Positions 1 through 11,024 are shown, numbered from the stretch's first letter. The stretch is DNA of 64,000 bases from Mesostigma viride (GCA_009746045.1 RPFO01000084.1:167501-231500), one strand, 5' to 3'. Numbers and translations are program-made. Notes: a model not told the origin generated them from the letters alone.

Positions 1-107
1 CGTCTTTATGAAACCCCTGTTTCCAGTACCCTACTGACTGCCATACCTGCATTTGATACTCTTGTATGATGATGTTGCTTCATGGATACCGCCTCTTCTT
101 GCCGCAG

Positions 108-530
108 GTCGTGCTGGACGGTATCGAGGACACCTACTACAAATTCATGGGCCTGTCCGCCAACGCGTCGGTCGACGAGATCCGCAGCGCCCACCGCAAG
201 CTGTCCAAGCTCTACCACCCGGACACCACCGACCTGTCCCGCGAGGAGTCGGTCGAGAAATTCCAGATGCTCCGCAAGGCCTACTCGACGCTCATGTCGG
301 ACGAGACGCGCCGCATCTACGACTGGCAGTTGACGCAGAGCGCGCTCAAGAACCTGCAGGGGGAGCGCAGGGACGAGCCGACGATCCGGGGCCCCGCGCG
401 CGTGAGACCCAAGAACAGCACGAACGTGCCGCTGAGTGGGCAGGCGTCCACCGCGCTCGTCTTTGATGTCATCGCGATATTCGTCAGCATTCTGACGATA
501 ATCTTTGTGGTCGTCTTCAAGGGGGGGTAA
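108..530 (+). CDS. J-domain membrane protein, NdhT-like (3' exon)
   Basis: This is the last exon of a host gene. It opens after a pyrimidine-rich tract ending in CAG at 105-107 and stays open to TAA at 528-530. The encoded ~140 residues start with a J domain (about residues 5-70) containing the HPD signature in YHPDTT, followed by the helix ending YDWQLTQS. A linker and one hydrophobic helix near the C-terminus (about 20 residues, VFDVIAIFVSILTIIFVVVF) follow. HPD activates an Hsp70 partner in canonical J proteins. The J domain plus a membrane helix, and the YHPDTT...YDW wording, resemble the chloroplast NDH subunit NdhT/CRRJ of land plants, so a thylakoid location is an inference. The 5' exons lie outside the window. 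In-frame ATGs at 66 and 69 exist upstream, but the splice reading seems better. Another chloroplast J protein is possible. Confidence 0.7.
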   Translation, partial: VVLDGIEDTYYKFMGLSANASVDEIRSAHRKLSKLYHPDTTDLSREESVEKFQMLRKAYSTLMSDETRRIYDWQLTQSALKNLQGERRDEPTIRGPARVRPKNSTNVPLSGQASTALVFDVIAIFVSILTIIFVVVFKGG

Positions 531-765
531 AGGTTGCTTAACAAATCACTGCGCCCCCGGGGTTTTCTGGGGGCACAAAATTTTTGGTTGCCTTTGCGGA
601 ACGCGCAGGCAGGGAGGCGTATTGCTAGTTGTCTTATTGAGAAGTGAGATAAGGGCATGGTTTTCTTTGGAAGGATGGACTAGTTCGGGACTCGGACGCG
701 ATAGAGATATCACATTGGGGAGATCCTGAGTGTGAAGATCGATCGTGGCAGTCTGGCTTAGACAT
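531..765. other. 3' flank of the J-domain gene, no gene seen
   Basis: This holds the 3' flank and probable 3' UTR of the J-domain gene. No second coding region is supported. Confidence 0.4.
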
Positions 766-1970
766 TAATTAATTAATTAGAAACACAACTCCGTTGGGAG
801 TATATGTAGCACATAGCCCTGAGAAGGGGCATATGGCTTTTAATACACTCTTAGCTACTTCCTGCAGGTGGGGCAATGTAAACTGCCACCTACTCTGGGT
901 GCACGAAGTGCACCTGCCCACCGCTGTATTCAGGCACCTAGCCAAGTAGGGGCACCGACAGAGGGGGGAAGATCAGCATGGCTATACAGAAGCGATCAAA
1001 TACAGAAGCGAGGACATGGCGTCTCAGCAGAGAGGAGCTCTCTGCGTGGGCACAGCATAACTAAATAAATAAAGCTAGGCATCATCTGGTGTGTGGCACA
1101 TCATAGGCACACATGTACATGGCTAAAGAATGCTAAGGCATCAGCTGGTATAGTGCCTGTAGTAGGCGTACATGTACAAGGCCACGGCTAGGCCTGACTA
1201 TTCTACACTACTACTAATTAATTAATTAATTAATAGTCCCCTAAGCTGGGGCGTCTGGAGTGGCTGGGGTCGCTTGCCAGGGCTTGTGGCCGACGTAGAT
1301 GGTCGCCCCCTTCCAGTACACCGGCTTCCCCGCCACGGTCTGCCGGAGCTGGAGGTAGGTCGGCCATAGCTCCCGTCGCCGTTGTTGCTGCGCCAGGGTC
1401 AAGTCGTCGTCCAATTAAGGTGAAGGGAGTCTTCTCGAGCCGCTTGCGGCGTCTGAGAAACGAAGTCTTGTCCGCGGGGTTCTCAAAGATGAGAAGAAGC
1501 GGGGGCGCCCCTGCCTTACCGGCCCGCGAGCGGGGAAGGCGGTGGGCGGCCAGCTTGATCTCACCAAGGAGGCCCATGCGACCAAGGATTTTGCTCTCAA
1601 ACGCCTGTGCAAGCTTCTCGGAATTCTCACCTTCCACCTGAGATAGAAGTTCTTGACGATGACGTTTAGGCTGCGCTTGGCGAGCTCGGCCTCCTCGCGG
1701 AGGTCAAGCGTCTGCCGCTGGAGCTGGGCTGCGACGGGGGAGGTGGTGGAGGCCGGTGGTGTGTTGCTTAAGCATGTCCGCCCAGGTCTGGGTGGGAGGA
1801 GCATCGCCAGCCAGGCCAGCGGGGGCTGGCTTGGCGGCAATGTCCTTCACCGCCTGGGCGGTGATGCCTGCGGTGTTTTGCAGGCATCCGATCGCGATGG
1901 CCGGCGTTGTCCTGGAGGCGCTGGTCGATGTCACGGAGTTGGGCGGTGATGGAGTCGGTGTCTGGAGAGG

Positions 1971-2003
<33 letters not shown>

Positions 2004-2180
2004 TGGCGGTGGTGGTGGGGATGGCGGGGAGCTCAGCAGCCAGCGTTCGGCCCACAGCTGCCACATCTGCAGCTAGCTAGGGGCGTGACGTGCTGTGAGA
2101 TGGCTTCTTGGAGGTGGAGGAGGAAGGTGGATTCGGTCAAGGGGGAGGGGGCCCAGAGGTCCGCGGCATGAGAGCTGAAG
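766..2180 (-). mobile_element. ORF1-bearing retroposon, copy 1, 5'-truncated
   Basis: Read on the minus strand, this is an ORF1-like coding region (about 2175-1240) followed by a 3' UTR and a (TTAA)n tail at 766-778. The ORF1 C-terminal part carries the residues ADKTSFLRRRKRLEKTPFT followed by an RRRELWPTYLQL-like block, reminiscent of the C-terminal domain of LINE ORF1 proteins. The 3' UTR has the hairpin ACTCC-CAAC-GGAGT at 790-803 just before the tail. An extra (AATT)n tract at 1214-1233 separates UTR and ORF. Frames are shifted several times, so this copy is dead. Related copies lie at 6063-8066 (plus), 50690-52495 (minus) and 57303-58698 (plus). I see no reverse transcriptase in it. Confidence 0.6.
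1975..2003 (+). repeat. 29-base G homopolymer
   Basis: An uninterrupted run of G replaces the Gly/Pro-coding GGC-rich part of ORF1 seen in the sibling retroposon copies. It creates artificial polyglycine and polyproline reading frames on the two strands. Length is likely unstable and sequencing-sensitive. Confidence 0.9.
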
Positions 2181-2182
2181 GA

Positions 2183-2900
2183 TTAATTAATTAATTAATT
2201 AGACTCGTGCTCCCGTTGGGGAGTCACGGAGCATTAACCCCGATGGATGGATGGGTGGGTGCAAACAGTCCTACCGGTCTAAGCTATCTACATCAGCTAC
2301 CTACGACATCTATCTAACAGCATTACTAACTACAACATCTATCTATACAGCACTGGCGTGCCTCCCTACGGGCTTGCACACGCGGGCGCTTCCCCACAGG
2401 GGGGGGCTCGTTGTCCTCTATGACCTGGGCCCACTTGGCCTAGTCCATCATCTTCTTCCAAATCACGGAGAGGCCTAGGCCCCCCACTGATGTCCTCTAC
2501 CAGCTGTTCTTTGAAGGTGCGGGCCTTGCGGCGTCTAACATTAGGGGGCCCGGCCCACGTCAGGATCAGCTGAAGGATGGAAAAGAGGGCGGCGAGCTGA
2601 AGGCGCGGTCGGGACCAGCCAGACAGGTGGTCAGGTCCGCGGTGAGAACGCCGGCCGTCAGATCCGGTGCGAAGGCAATTATGGCGTTGGAGGCGCTGGC
2701 ACAGGTCAAGAAGGAAGGCAGTAAAACCCATAAAACACGAGCTCCAGCATCCTGATGGGTGGCATGTCGAAATAGCTGGGTCTGTGGACGTCAAAGGTGG
2801 AAAATAACCTGTTAACGTCAAAGTCGTGCTCAGACCAGCTAGGTTCGGCTGGGCGGCTGCGTTTGGGCTCAGGCGATGCAGAGGGCGACCTCAGCATTAG
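2183..2900 (-). mobile_element. LINE 3' fragment: ORF1 start joined to RT C-terminus
   Basis: On the minus strand the region 2890-2740 encodes an ORF1 N-terminal motif (SPEPKRSRPAEPSW) shared with the copies at 6.4, 52.3 and 57.6 kb. It is followed at about 2570-2370 by a C-terminal LINE reverse-transcriptase tail ([15 protein letters not shown]...[12 protein letters not shown]) that contains an in-frame stop. A 3' UTR with short GATG repeats, the hairpin GTGACTCCCCAACGGGAGCAC (2204-2225) and a (TTAA)n tail (2183-2199) close it. A sister copy of the 3' end is at 36665-37045. The direct join of ORF1 start and RT end implies a large internal deletion. Confidence 0.6.
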
Positions 2901-2968
2901 GCAGGGAGGGTGCCGGGAGGGTGCCGGCATGCATGAACTTGAGTGTACCAGCGAGTGGTAATCGCTGG

Positions 2969-3022
2969 TAATATTGTGCGGAACCGGAGAAGCCAAGTGG
3001 CAAAAGGTTTCCGCACAATATT
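2969..3022. repeat. Small inverted repeat AATATTGTGCGGAA
   Basis: A 14-bp arm (AATATTGTGCGGAA, ending near 2984) and its reverse complement (TTCCGCACAATATT, near 3007-3022) surround a ~25-base loop. It could be the footprint of a small transposon. No coding content is visible around it. Confidence 0.4.
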
Positions 3023-3179
3023 AACCTAACTACAGCGGCTGCAGCGCCGGCATCCACAGCCGCCCGGAGGATGTGCATGGCAACCGGAGAGGCAGCCATG
3101 CCTAGATGTCGCCTAGCTGTGCCAACACACCTAGTCACGTGCCGCCAACGCACGGTACACAACCAGCCATAGCCTTAGC

Positions 3180-3463
3180 CTAGTCCTCGTACAGCCATGC
3201 TACGCCCTGGCTATGTTCAGATTACTTGCCCACGCTCCTTGCTATGATATGCTCACATGGGTCTTATTGCACCCACAGTTTGCCGGATCGTTAGCCTGTC
3301 CTTTTAGCTAGCCGCGCCCGATTGCAGCTGTGGCATGCCTTTGGCATGAAGGAGACTGGGGGTCTCTGCCCTTTCTCCTGTAGTGCACACACAGGGATTA
3401 AAAGCACTTCGGTGCTCCGTGACTCCCCAACGGGAGCACGAGTTTAATTAATTAATTAATTAA
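3180..3463 (+). mobile_element. Retroposon 3' end with hairpin and (TTAA)n tail
   Basis: About 280 bp are closely matched at 37380-37675 (same strand) and at 28944-29390 (opposite strand, next to the PLV). The unit ends with CTCCGTGACTCCCCAACGGG, forming a bulged hairpin, then GAGCACGAG and (TTAA)n at 3447-3463. No coding region is seen in it. The shared terminus with LINE copies at 2.2 and 37 kb suggests a 3' UTR fragment or a SINE that borrows the LINE tail. Confidence 0.65.
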
Positions 3464-6062
3464 CCGGAGAGGCGGCCGAGCCACGGAAACATCGATGAGC
3501 AGATGGCAACCCTGCCCGTCGTACATAGTCAAGCACGGTAATGTCGGGGCAGTGGTTGGGTCACGTCAGATGAGATATATTTACACCTGGACATCGTATG
3601 TATTGCATGGCGCCAACGCCTTTCGGTAGTGGTCAGTAACCCGGGCTATGGCTAATATATCTTGCTCGACCACCGCACGCGGGCTGATTGCGGCGCAGCA
3701 CATTTATTACGCTGTTTTACTTCATTCCGCGGTGTGGATCCAGTGTCCCATGCCGGCTGCATAGCTACTATTGCCTATTTTGTCGTGGTATCTCTTGTTA
3801 GCGTTGGCTTTGTTGATTTTTAAGTGGGTGCCTTCCGACTCTGATGTAAGTAAATATTTTTTTAAGGGGAGGGTCCCATGGAATGTATCAAAACTGAAGC
3901 CCCCTAATAACTACAGAAATGCAACTGACAACCACTGAATGATGTTTGGGGACCATAAACATGATGTTTGGGCATGCATACCACCACGTGTTGGGGGTAC
4001 TACCCCCAGCCATACACCGGCTATGAGCTAAAAATAGAAAAAAACGCTGTCCGGGGCACATCTTGCCCAGAACAGTGGGAGAACCAGTTGCATGAAAAAA
4101 GTACAACCCATATAAAAATGTCATGGGACATGGTTTCTACCTAATTGGATCAACAAAATCAGCACATCCCTTTGAGTTATTAATTTTTGGGCCAAAAATA
4201 CGCTTTTTTAGGCGGGGCGTCCCCATACACACTCATAATGTTCACAGCAATTAGGCCTAAAAAGTAATAGTCAAATTCTGTCATGACCATAGAAGGCACT
4301 GTCAAAGTTTGGTGGCATTCTGAGCTCAGCTGTACATAGCAGTTATTAATTTTGGCAGTTGGCCACCTGTGCAGGCGCTAAGGAAGGCATTAGTGAGTAT
4401 TAAGGCACACTAACACTTCCTATGCCATCCAAAAGGCTCCTGACCATGCCCAATTCGACCACAATGTACAAGGAGGTGGCTGGGCACGTCATGTGCCCTT
4501 GCCTTACCTCGACACGGGCAACCTGTTGCGTGTGTGCACAACAATGAGGCAGGTAGCTCTACATGCCTAGCTAGCCAACACTTCAAAAGCATATTCCAGG
4601 TTTATGGTGTGGGCATCGTCCCAAAACCAAGCTGACCAAATTCAAACACACCCTAGAAAGCCATATCCACTAACTAATTGCCCAACAAGGGTAACAACAG
4701 ACAGTCCACAGAGAAAGTAGAATGATCATACGTACATGCTGCTTGCCAAGGCTTTAATTGCCTTGCTAGCATATGAATTAGGGCTCTCCCATTTTAGTGG
4801 GAGAAGGCCAACAAGACCATGATAACCCCTACCTACGTGCAGTTCCACCCATGCAGTATGCCCCTCAGAAAAACCACTGCCAACTTTTTTTCCAGCGCAA
4901 TTGTTTGCCAAGAAACACACTCAAGCTGGTGAGCCTATAACCACAATGAAGCCTCTGCTAAGAAAGGCCGCGTCAATATTCACACAAAACTGAGTGCTGT
5001 TAGCAATCTCCTTCCAAAAAACCACTCAGCAAATCCCTGACAGCTTGACGATATGCCACGGTCACGCTTTGACACGTACGTCCCAGCCATGCAACGTATG
5101 TACATAAAAACCACTGAAAGGTGCCAGGAATCTGGCGATGCGCAGCACGGAATTAATGGCATTATACCTGGCGCTAACTGCACGGAAAGAAGCCGAAAAC
5201 TTGCGTTGATAACCCATAATAAAGGAAGCGAAACATTCATAGGGTCACGCTGAGCACACGATCGTACCATTACCGGCATATTGTCCTTCGCCCAGCGGCG
5301 CAGGAAAGAACAACCTTCCATGGAATAATAAGACGCGTATCCCGCGAGCCTGGAGAGTGTCTTACCGATCATGACGGAAATCTTGCCGAAACCCAGCAAT
5401 TTTTTTAAAGCTTTACCAATAACAATTTAAACGCATCCTTGACGCTAGGTAAAGCCCATAAAACCTGACAATCACCGCCGCCAGCGTGCATTCTAATTTA
5501 TTCCTCTCGACAAAAACATCAGATTGGACCCCCGTGGCGATGGTCATCAATAAAATCATCGACACAGCAAAAAACGCGAACTCCGCTAAGAAGTAACATC
5601 ATAAACTTGTCGTCTTTAAGATTAGCACAGTTTCTCTGCATTCCGCAAGCTATCTTTTTCTACTCTGCCTGAAAGCTCGTCGCCATGGCCAGCTCCGGTA
5701 GGGGTGCGCGCACCGTGCACCACTTTTTCACGGTACAGACGGGTACCGCGAAATTTTTCGGCGCCAAAATATTCGCGCCGGGACCGTCCCCTAAAATATA
5801 TATTTTAAATATATAATTACTTGATTAAATATATATTTACATGCCATCAGTTTGCTGGTGGAGCATGCAACCCCGCCCTACCCCGGATTGTCAAGCGCGA
5901 CCTGTTCAAGGTCGTCATTCTGACGATCCTGCATGACCTATGGCGCCGAGACATGGACGCTGACGCAGGAGCTGGAGAAACGACGCGACGGCACTGTCAC
6001 CAAGATGGCACTGCTCAAGGCACTTAACCCTTATGTATCCCATTGGCATGTTGATGATGATT
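3464..6062. other. No recognisable gene, ~2.6 kb
   Basis: Mixed-composition DNA with many short unrelated reading frames, none with a recognisable domain. It contains a T/A-rich stretch around 5800-5835. I see no repeat copy of it elsewhere in the window. Confidence 0.4.
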
Positions 6063-8066
6063 ACGAGCCACGAGCCACGAGATAGCCATGGCTGACGGCG
6101 GAGCTCATAACTTTCACGTTTGAGCACCGAATTTAGCCGTGAATATCACAATCGACGCGTCTTTCTACGACGCACATGCTGATATAATTTTCCGAAGCTA
6201 TTACGCAATATACGCTGAGCAAGCGCCTCTCGACGCAACGCAGCCTGGCGGCTGCGCTCAGCAATGAAAATACGTCTGCAGCTCCGGCTGCAGCTTCGCC
6301 CACCGGCCCAGAAGGCAGGGGCGCCACTAGCCAAGCTCTAGTGGTCGTCCAGCCCCCTGCTGCGCCCGCCTCGCCAGCAGCGTCGCCTGAACCCAAGCAC
6401 AGTCACCCTGCCGAGCCGAGTTGGGTAGAGCTCGACTTTGTCGCCGAAGCCAGCCAGCCCGGCTTCCTTGACGCGCTTACCGAGGAACGCATCCTGGCCT
6501 GCGTGTTTTTTGTCGATCGCACGCCTCGCTTCTTGAACTGTGCAAGCAGCTCTTCATCCAAGGTCGCCTCTTTGATCCTCGCCAGAGGCGTGCCCCCGCT
6601 TTCGACCCCTTCCCCAGCCTCCGCCGCCCCCACCTCCAGCAATTCGCTCTCTTTTCCCTCCTTGGACGCTCCATCGGGGAGCTTTGGCCCCCCAAGCCCC
6701 TCACCACCACCTTAACCGAATGATTCCTCCATCCGCTCACTCCTTTCGAGGAAGCCCTCGAGCAGCACGTGGCCCCCATCGCTGCAGATGTGGCGGCCAT
6801 ATAGGCGGCACGCTGACTGCCGAGCTCCCCCTCCTCTCCACCATTTCCACCGCCACCTCAGTCCACCCTCCTCGCCTCCTCCACAGCCACCATCCCCTCC
6901 TCTGCCGCCATCACCGCCCAGCTCCGCGACATCGACCAGCGTCTCAAGGACAATGCAATCGCTATCGAGGTCCTGCAGAACACCGCAGGCCTCACCGCCC
7001 AGGCGGTGAAGGACATTGCCGCCAAGCCAGCCCCTGCTGGCCTGGCCGGCGATGCTCCTCCCATCACGACCTGGGCGGACATGCTTAAAACATACCACCT
7101 CCACCACCTCCCCCGTCGCAGCCCAGCTCCAGCGGCAGACGCTTGACCTCCGCGAGGAGGCCGAGCTCGCCAAGCGCAGCCTCAACGCCATACTCAAGAA
7201 CTTCGACATGGTGGAAGGTGAGAATTCCGAGAAGCTTGCACGTGCGTTTGAGAGCGAAATCCTTGCACGCATGGGCCTCCTTGGTGAGATTAAGCTGACT
7301 ACCCACCGCCTCCCCCGCGCACGGGGTAAGGCAGGGGCGCCTCCGCTTCTTCTCATCTTTGAGAGCCCAGCGGACAAGATTTCGTTTCTCAGACGCTGCA
7401 AGCGGCTCGAGAACACTCCCTTCACCGTGGACGACGACTTGACCCTGGCGCAGCAACACCGGCGACGGGAGCTATGGCCGACCTACCTCCAGCTCGGCAG
7501 ACCAAGGCGGGCCAGCCGGTGTACTGGAAGGGGGCGGCCATCTACGTCGGCCACAAGCCCTGGCACGCGACCCCCTCGACCACCGCGGCCCCAGCGACTC
7601 CAGAAGCCCCAGCCTAGGGGAATACAGCAGCAGTAGTGTAGAATAGTTAGACAGTGGCCTTGTACATGCCCGCCTATACTACAGGCACTATTATACCAGC
7701 TGAGGCCTAGCCTCTTTACTTCACTGTACATGTGTGCCTATGATGAGCAACTCTCCAGATGATGCCTAGCTTTATTCAATTATGCCGTGCCCATGCAGGG
7801 AGTAACTCCCTGCTGAGATGCCATGCCCTAGCTTCTGTATAGCTATGCTGATCTTCCCCCCCATGACAGGCTCCCCCTTAGCTGGGCATAGCTTGAAGTT
7901 CATGGGGCTGCAAGTGCCCTGGTGCACAGTAGAGCAAGGGTCGTTTACATTCCCACCCTTGCAGGAAGTAGCTTAGAACGTATGATAGGCCATGTGCCTC
8001 TTCTCTGGGCTATGTGCTATACATATACTCCCAACGGAGTTATGTTACAATTCAATTCAATTCAAT
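6063..8066 (+). mobile_element. ORF1-only retroposon, copy 2, apparently full length
   Basis: The 5' end (ACGAGCCACGAG, 6063 onward) is shared with the copy at 57303, so both may be near full length. An ORF1-like region runs from about 6220 to 7615. It comprises an Ala/Pro-rich start with SPEPKHSHPAEPSW, a middle with QNTAGLTAQAVKDIAAKPAP, and a C-terminal block with EEAELAKRSLN, FLRRCKRLENTPFT and RRELWPTYLQL. Several frameshifts break it, and the ATG used in copy 4 is CTG here (near 6211). The 3' UTR (7620-8040) ends with hairpin ACTCC-CAAC-GGAGT (about 8028-8041) and a (CAATT)n tail. No reverse transcriptase or endonuclease is present, so any mobility would need a partner LINE. ORF1 identity is inferred from its C-terminal motif only. 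Confidence 0.6.
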
Positions 8067-9179
8067 CCCATTGGTTTTCACATTAGCAACGAGTATTTGT
8101 ACGCTGATTTACCATATGTTTCCCACATTCTTGTGCACAGTCGCCTGGGCCTAGCCGCGGGCTGCATGCCACCAGGCCCGCACAGATCTATCAGATATAG
8201 ACACATCACTGAGGTATAAGCTAGCTGGCACCATGAAGCCCGCACACCGGCCCCGGGCGTTTTGTCCTCACATCATTGCATGGCGTGCCCCAGGCCGCGC
8301 GCGCACAGCCGGGCCGCCATCCGTGGACTTTCCATGATAGGCTAGTAGGCATGGACATGTACCTAGATGGGACGGGCTCACGCCCGGGCAGCCTCCTGGG
8401 TTGTCTGTAATATGTGGAGGAAGATGGCTCGCATTTCGCAAGGATAGGTGGCATGGATGGTATAGTGATATGAAGGAGACCAACCCCAAGTCAGTGGGGG
8501 CTCCGTGTGTGACCCAGTTTGGCATTCACAGCGACCCGGGGCCCCGTGGTGCCCACCACCCTGTAACTAGGAACTAGATAGCTAGCATCACCCATTCCAT
8601 CTCATTCCCCTCCTACTGCATGAGAACTTATGCTCACGTGACGCAGTCAGTGACGTGAAAATTTACAAACTAATTAATTATTTAATCAGTTTGCTCATCA
8701 GTACGTATTATTATTCTGTTTTGGCACTCCGCAAAGGTGAAAACCATTTGCGTTCAGTGCCGGTCCGCGGAAAACGCGGAAAACGCGATCTGCAAATGAA
8801 TCCGACCGGAATCGAACTGGGGACCTCTCGCACCAACTTTCGCTGACTATAGGACGGACGTCTCCGGATCCTAGGGCATCGCCAACTTACACCTACAGTC
8901 ATCCGCAAAAGTTCTCCTTTCCGGGGAGTGATGCAAGCCTTTCGGATTTGGTACTAGATAAGTCATTCGAGATCTGTGTGTGTAGGAGTACTACACACGT
9001 GTCTGCACGCGAGACTTGTTCAGTCTCGCAACGTGAGACGGGCTGAACACGGCTGGAACTGGTATTATTATGTATGAACAGCTACTTGAATACGCTTCTT
9101 GGTGGTGACACTGAATGCAGCATAGCCCATGTTTTCATGGGGCAAGTGTACATATACATCAATTAGCCAACCACATACC

Positions 9180-9180
<1 letters not shown>
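8067..9180. other. No recognisable gene; possible tRNA-like SINE relic inside
   Basis: Nothing coding is supported. Around 8590-8660 there is sequence like the third retroposon 3'-end type (ACTTATGCTCACGTGACGCA) found at 50.3 and 57.2 kb. A tRNA-like stretch (8745-8905) is listed separately. Confidence 0.4.
8745..8905 (-). repeat. tRNA-like segment, possible SINE head
   Basis: On the minus strand CCCCAGTTCGATTCCGG (near 8807-8823) looks like a pol III B box/T-loop. A block GATGCCCTAGGATCCGGAGA lies upstream of it. A related block (GATGCCTTCGGATCAGGAGA ... GTTCGATCCC) occurs at about 54090-54160 on the minus strand. I cannot fold either into a clean cloverleaf, so this is a SINE-relic candidate, not a tRNA gene. 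Confidence 0.25.
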
Positions 9181-9580
<400 letters not shown>

Positions 9581-10041
9581 TGCGTGGTGAACATGCACTG
9601 AAGGCATGCCATGATGGAGTACCCGATGAGGTACTTTTTCTACGCGCGGATACTTCACTCGCGAAGGCAAGTGGCGCGACGGCTCACACGCCCAGGTCTG
9701 GAGTCGCAGATAGCAACTCTGTGTCATCCGGACTATCGATCCAAGACGACGGTACGCTCGGCCATGATGATGCATGACGGGTGTGGGGGTAGGTTGCATG
9801 CTAACCCCCAATATTAGCCCAGGAGAATATAAAGGCTTCGATCACCCGGAGCCTGAGGTTTTTTAGGGGCATAATATACCCAGGGTTCACCCACAAACAG
9901 CAATACCTGTGCTAGTTGTCTCTTCGATACAAGCGTGAACAACATGAACTGAGAAGGACTTAGTAGGTCAGCTTACTAAGTTATTATAAGTATATGTGTA
10001 AGAACAAAGTTGGATACAGGGCAGTATGCAATTACAGTAGA
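9581..10041. other. Left flank of the virus element, no gene seen
   Basis: Unassigned host DNA of about 460 bp. No copy of the retroposon 3' UTR found on the right side of the virus is visible here. That fits the virus having entered at the tail edge of that retroposon. Confidence 0.4.
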
Positions 10042-10190
10042 TAATTAATTAATTAAGTAGCTTCCATCATCATTCCGTCATCATTCCGTCATCGCGACTA
10101 GGAGAAGTGCACCACCCTTATGCTGGCATCTGCCACCCCTATAGTGACCCTATAGTGACCGCGGCCTAGGATGGGTCTCACCCTAAGCCC

Positions 10191-10211
10191 TAAACCCTAA
10201 AACCCTAAACC
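10191..10211 (+). repeat. Telomere-like CCCTAAA motifs in the left TIR
   Basis: About 30 bp carry four degenerate copies of the plant-type telomere unit (CCCTAAG, CCCTAAA, CCCTAAAA, CCCTAAA). The mirror copy lies at about 28775-28804. Whether this is functional or chance is unknown. Confidence 0.75.
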
Positions 10212-10327
10212 ACTTGCAAAAACAGAAGTGCCCCCCTGCCACCACTGCTCACCAGGTTGTGACATTTAGGCTGGCATCTGTCACCACCCCGGCAGTTGTG
10301 ATGGTGTGTTTGGGGTGTGACAAGGAT

Positions 10328-10704
10328 GGCGAAAAATTGTCCTTAGTTACTCTTAAGAGAAAGAACGGACAATTTTTCGCCACCCGCCACCCCTTGGCGC
10401 GGGTCATGGGAGGTGTTTTGTCAAGGTGTGAGAGTGATGGCGAAAAATTGTCCTTAGTTACTCTTAAGAGAAAGAACGGACAATTTTTCGCCACCCTGCC
10501 ACCCCTTGGCGCGGGTCATAGGAGGTGTTTTGTCAAGGTGCGAGAGTGATGGCGAAAAATTGTCCTTAGTTACTCTTAAGAGAAAGAACGGACAATTTTT
10601 CGCCACCCCCCCCACTGGCCGGCGCTGAGGTGGCGTGGGTTGTTGGATGTGGCGAAAAATTGCACGTACTTACTCTTAAGAAAAGACCGCCCAATTTTTC
10701 GCCA
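10328..10704 (+). repeat. Array of four ~55-bp palindromes in the left TIR
   Basis: Units lie at 10328-10382, 10439-10493, 10551-10605 and 10651-10704, spaced 111, 112 and 100 bp apart. Each has arms GGCGAAAAATTGTCC / GGACAATTTTTCGCC around a second, smaller palindrome CTCTTAAGAG. The fourth unit has changed arms (GCGAAAAATTGCACG versus CGCCCAATTTTTCGC) and a lost G in the core, but keeps the outer GGCGAAAAATTG. The regular spacing and nested symmetry look like binding sites for a dimeric protein, such as the recombinase or the origin-binding-type helicase. That role is inference. Confidence 0.9.
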
Positions 10705-10752
10705 TGTCCTCGCAGGGTGAGGGAGCCGGCGAGGGCCGCGCGGCGGGGTGTG

Positions 10753-11024
10753 CAGAGTGTTAGGGTTTATTAATCTGGAAACTCAGACGACCTATGCAAG
10801 AATCCCACACGACCTGTGTCGATGCATAAGAGGTTTACTCTGGATGTTTAACCCATAGTTAGAACTGCAATTCGAGACGAAATGAAAATTGTTTTTCAGC
10901 ATACATTGACGCGTTTTATACTGCATAAACGAATTCATTAAAAAATATAACACGTTTACATTCGTTATCAGCTCGACAAGAGCGAAAATGGCAAGCTCGT
11001 TGCCGTCGTCAACAAGACGACAAT
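10753..11024. other. Gap between left TIR and first gene
   Basis: About 270 bp, AT-rich, with no supported gene. It would hold the 3' end of the leftward transcript. Confidence 0.5.

Larger units (their letters stand above)
10042..10752 (+). repeat. PLV left terminal inverted repeat
   Basis: 711 bp that match the reverse complement of 28233-28943 with one visible mismatch (10541 versus 28444). From the outside in it holds: the (TTAA)n edge; tandem ATTCCGTCATC and CCTATAGTGAC repeats; a CCCTAAA-rich stretch (10191-10211); and four spaced palindromes (10328-10704). An apparent reading frame across it is a by-product of the repeats. The near identity implies recent insertion or ongoing sequence exchange between ends. 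Confidence 0.97.

Noticed and set aside
1704-2076. Polyproline/polyglycine frames
   Set aside because: Products of the G homopolymer within a broken ORF1.
10214-10549. 111-aa reading frame across the left TIR (mirrored in the right TIR)
   Set aside because: It is made of the palindromic repeats, ends differently in the two TIRs because of one base, and has no domain.
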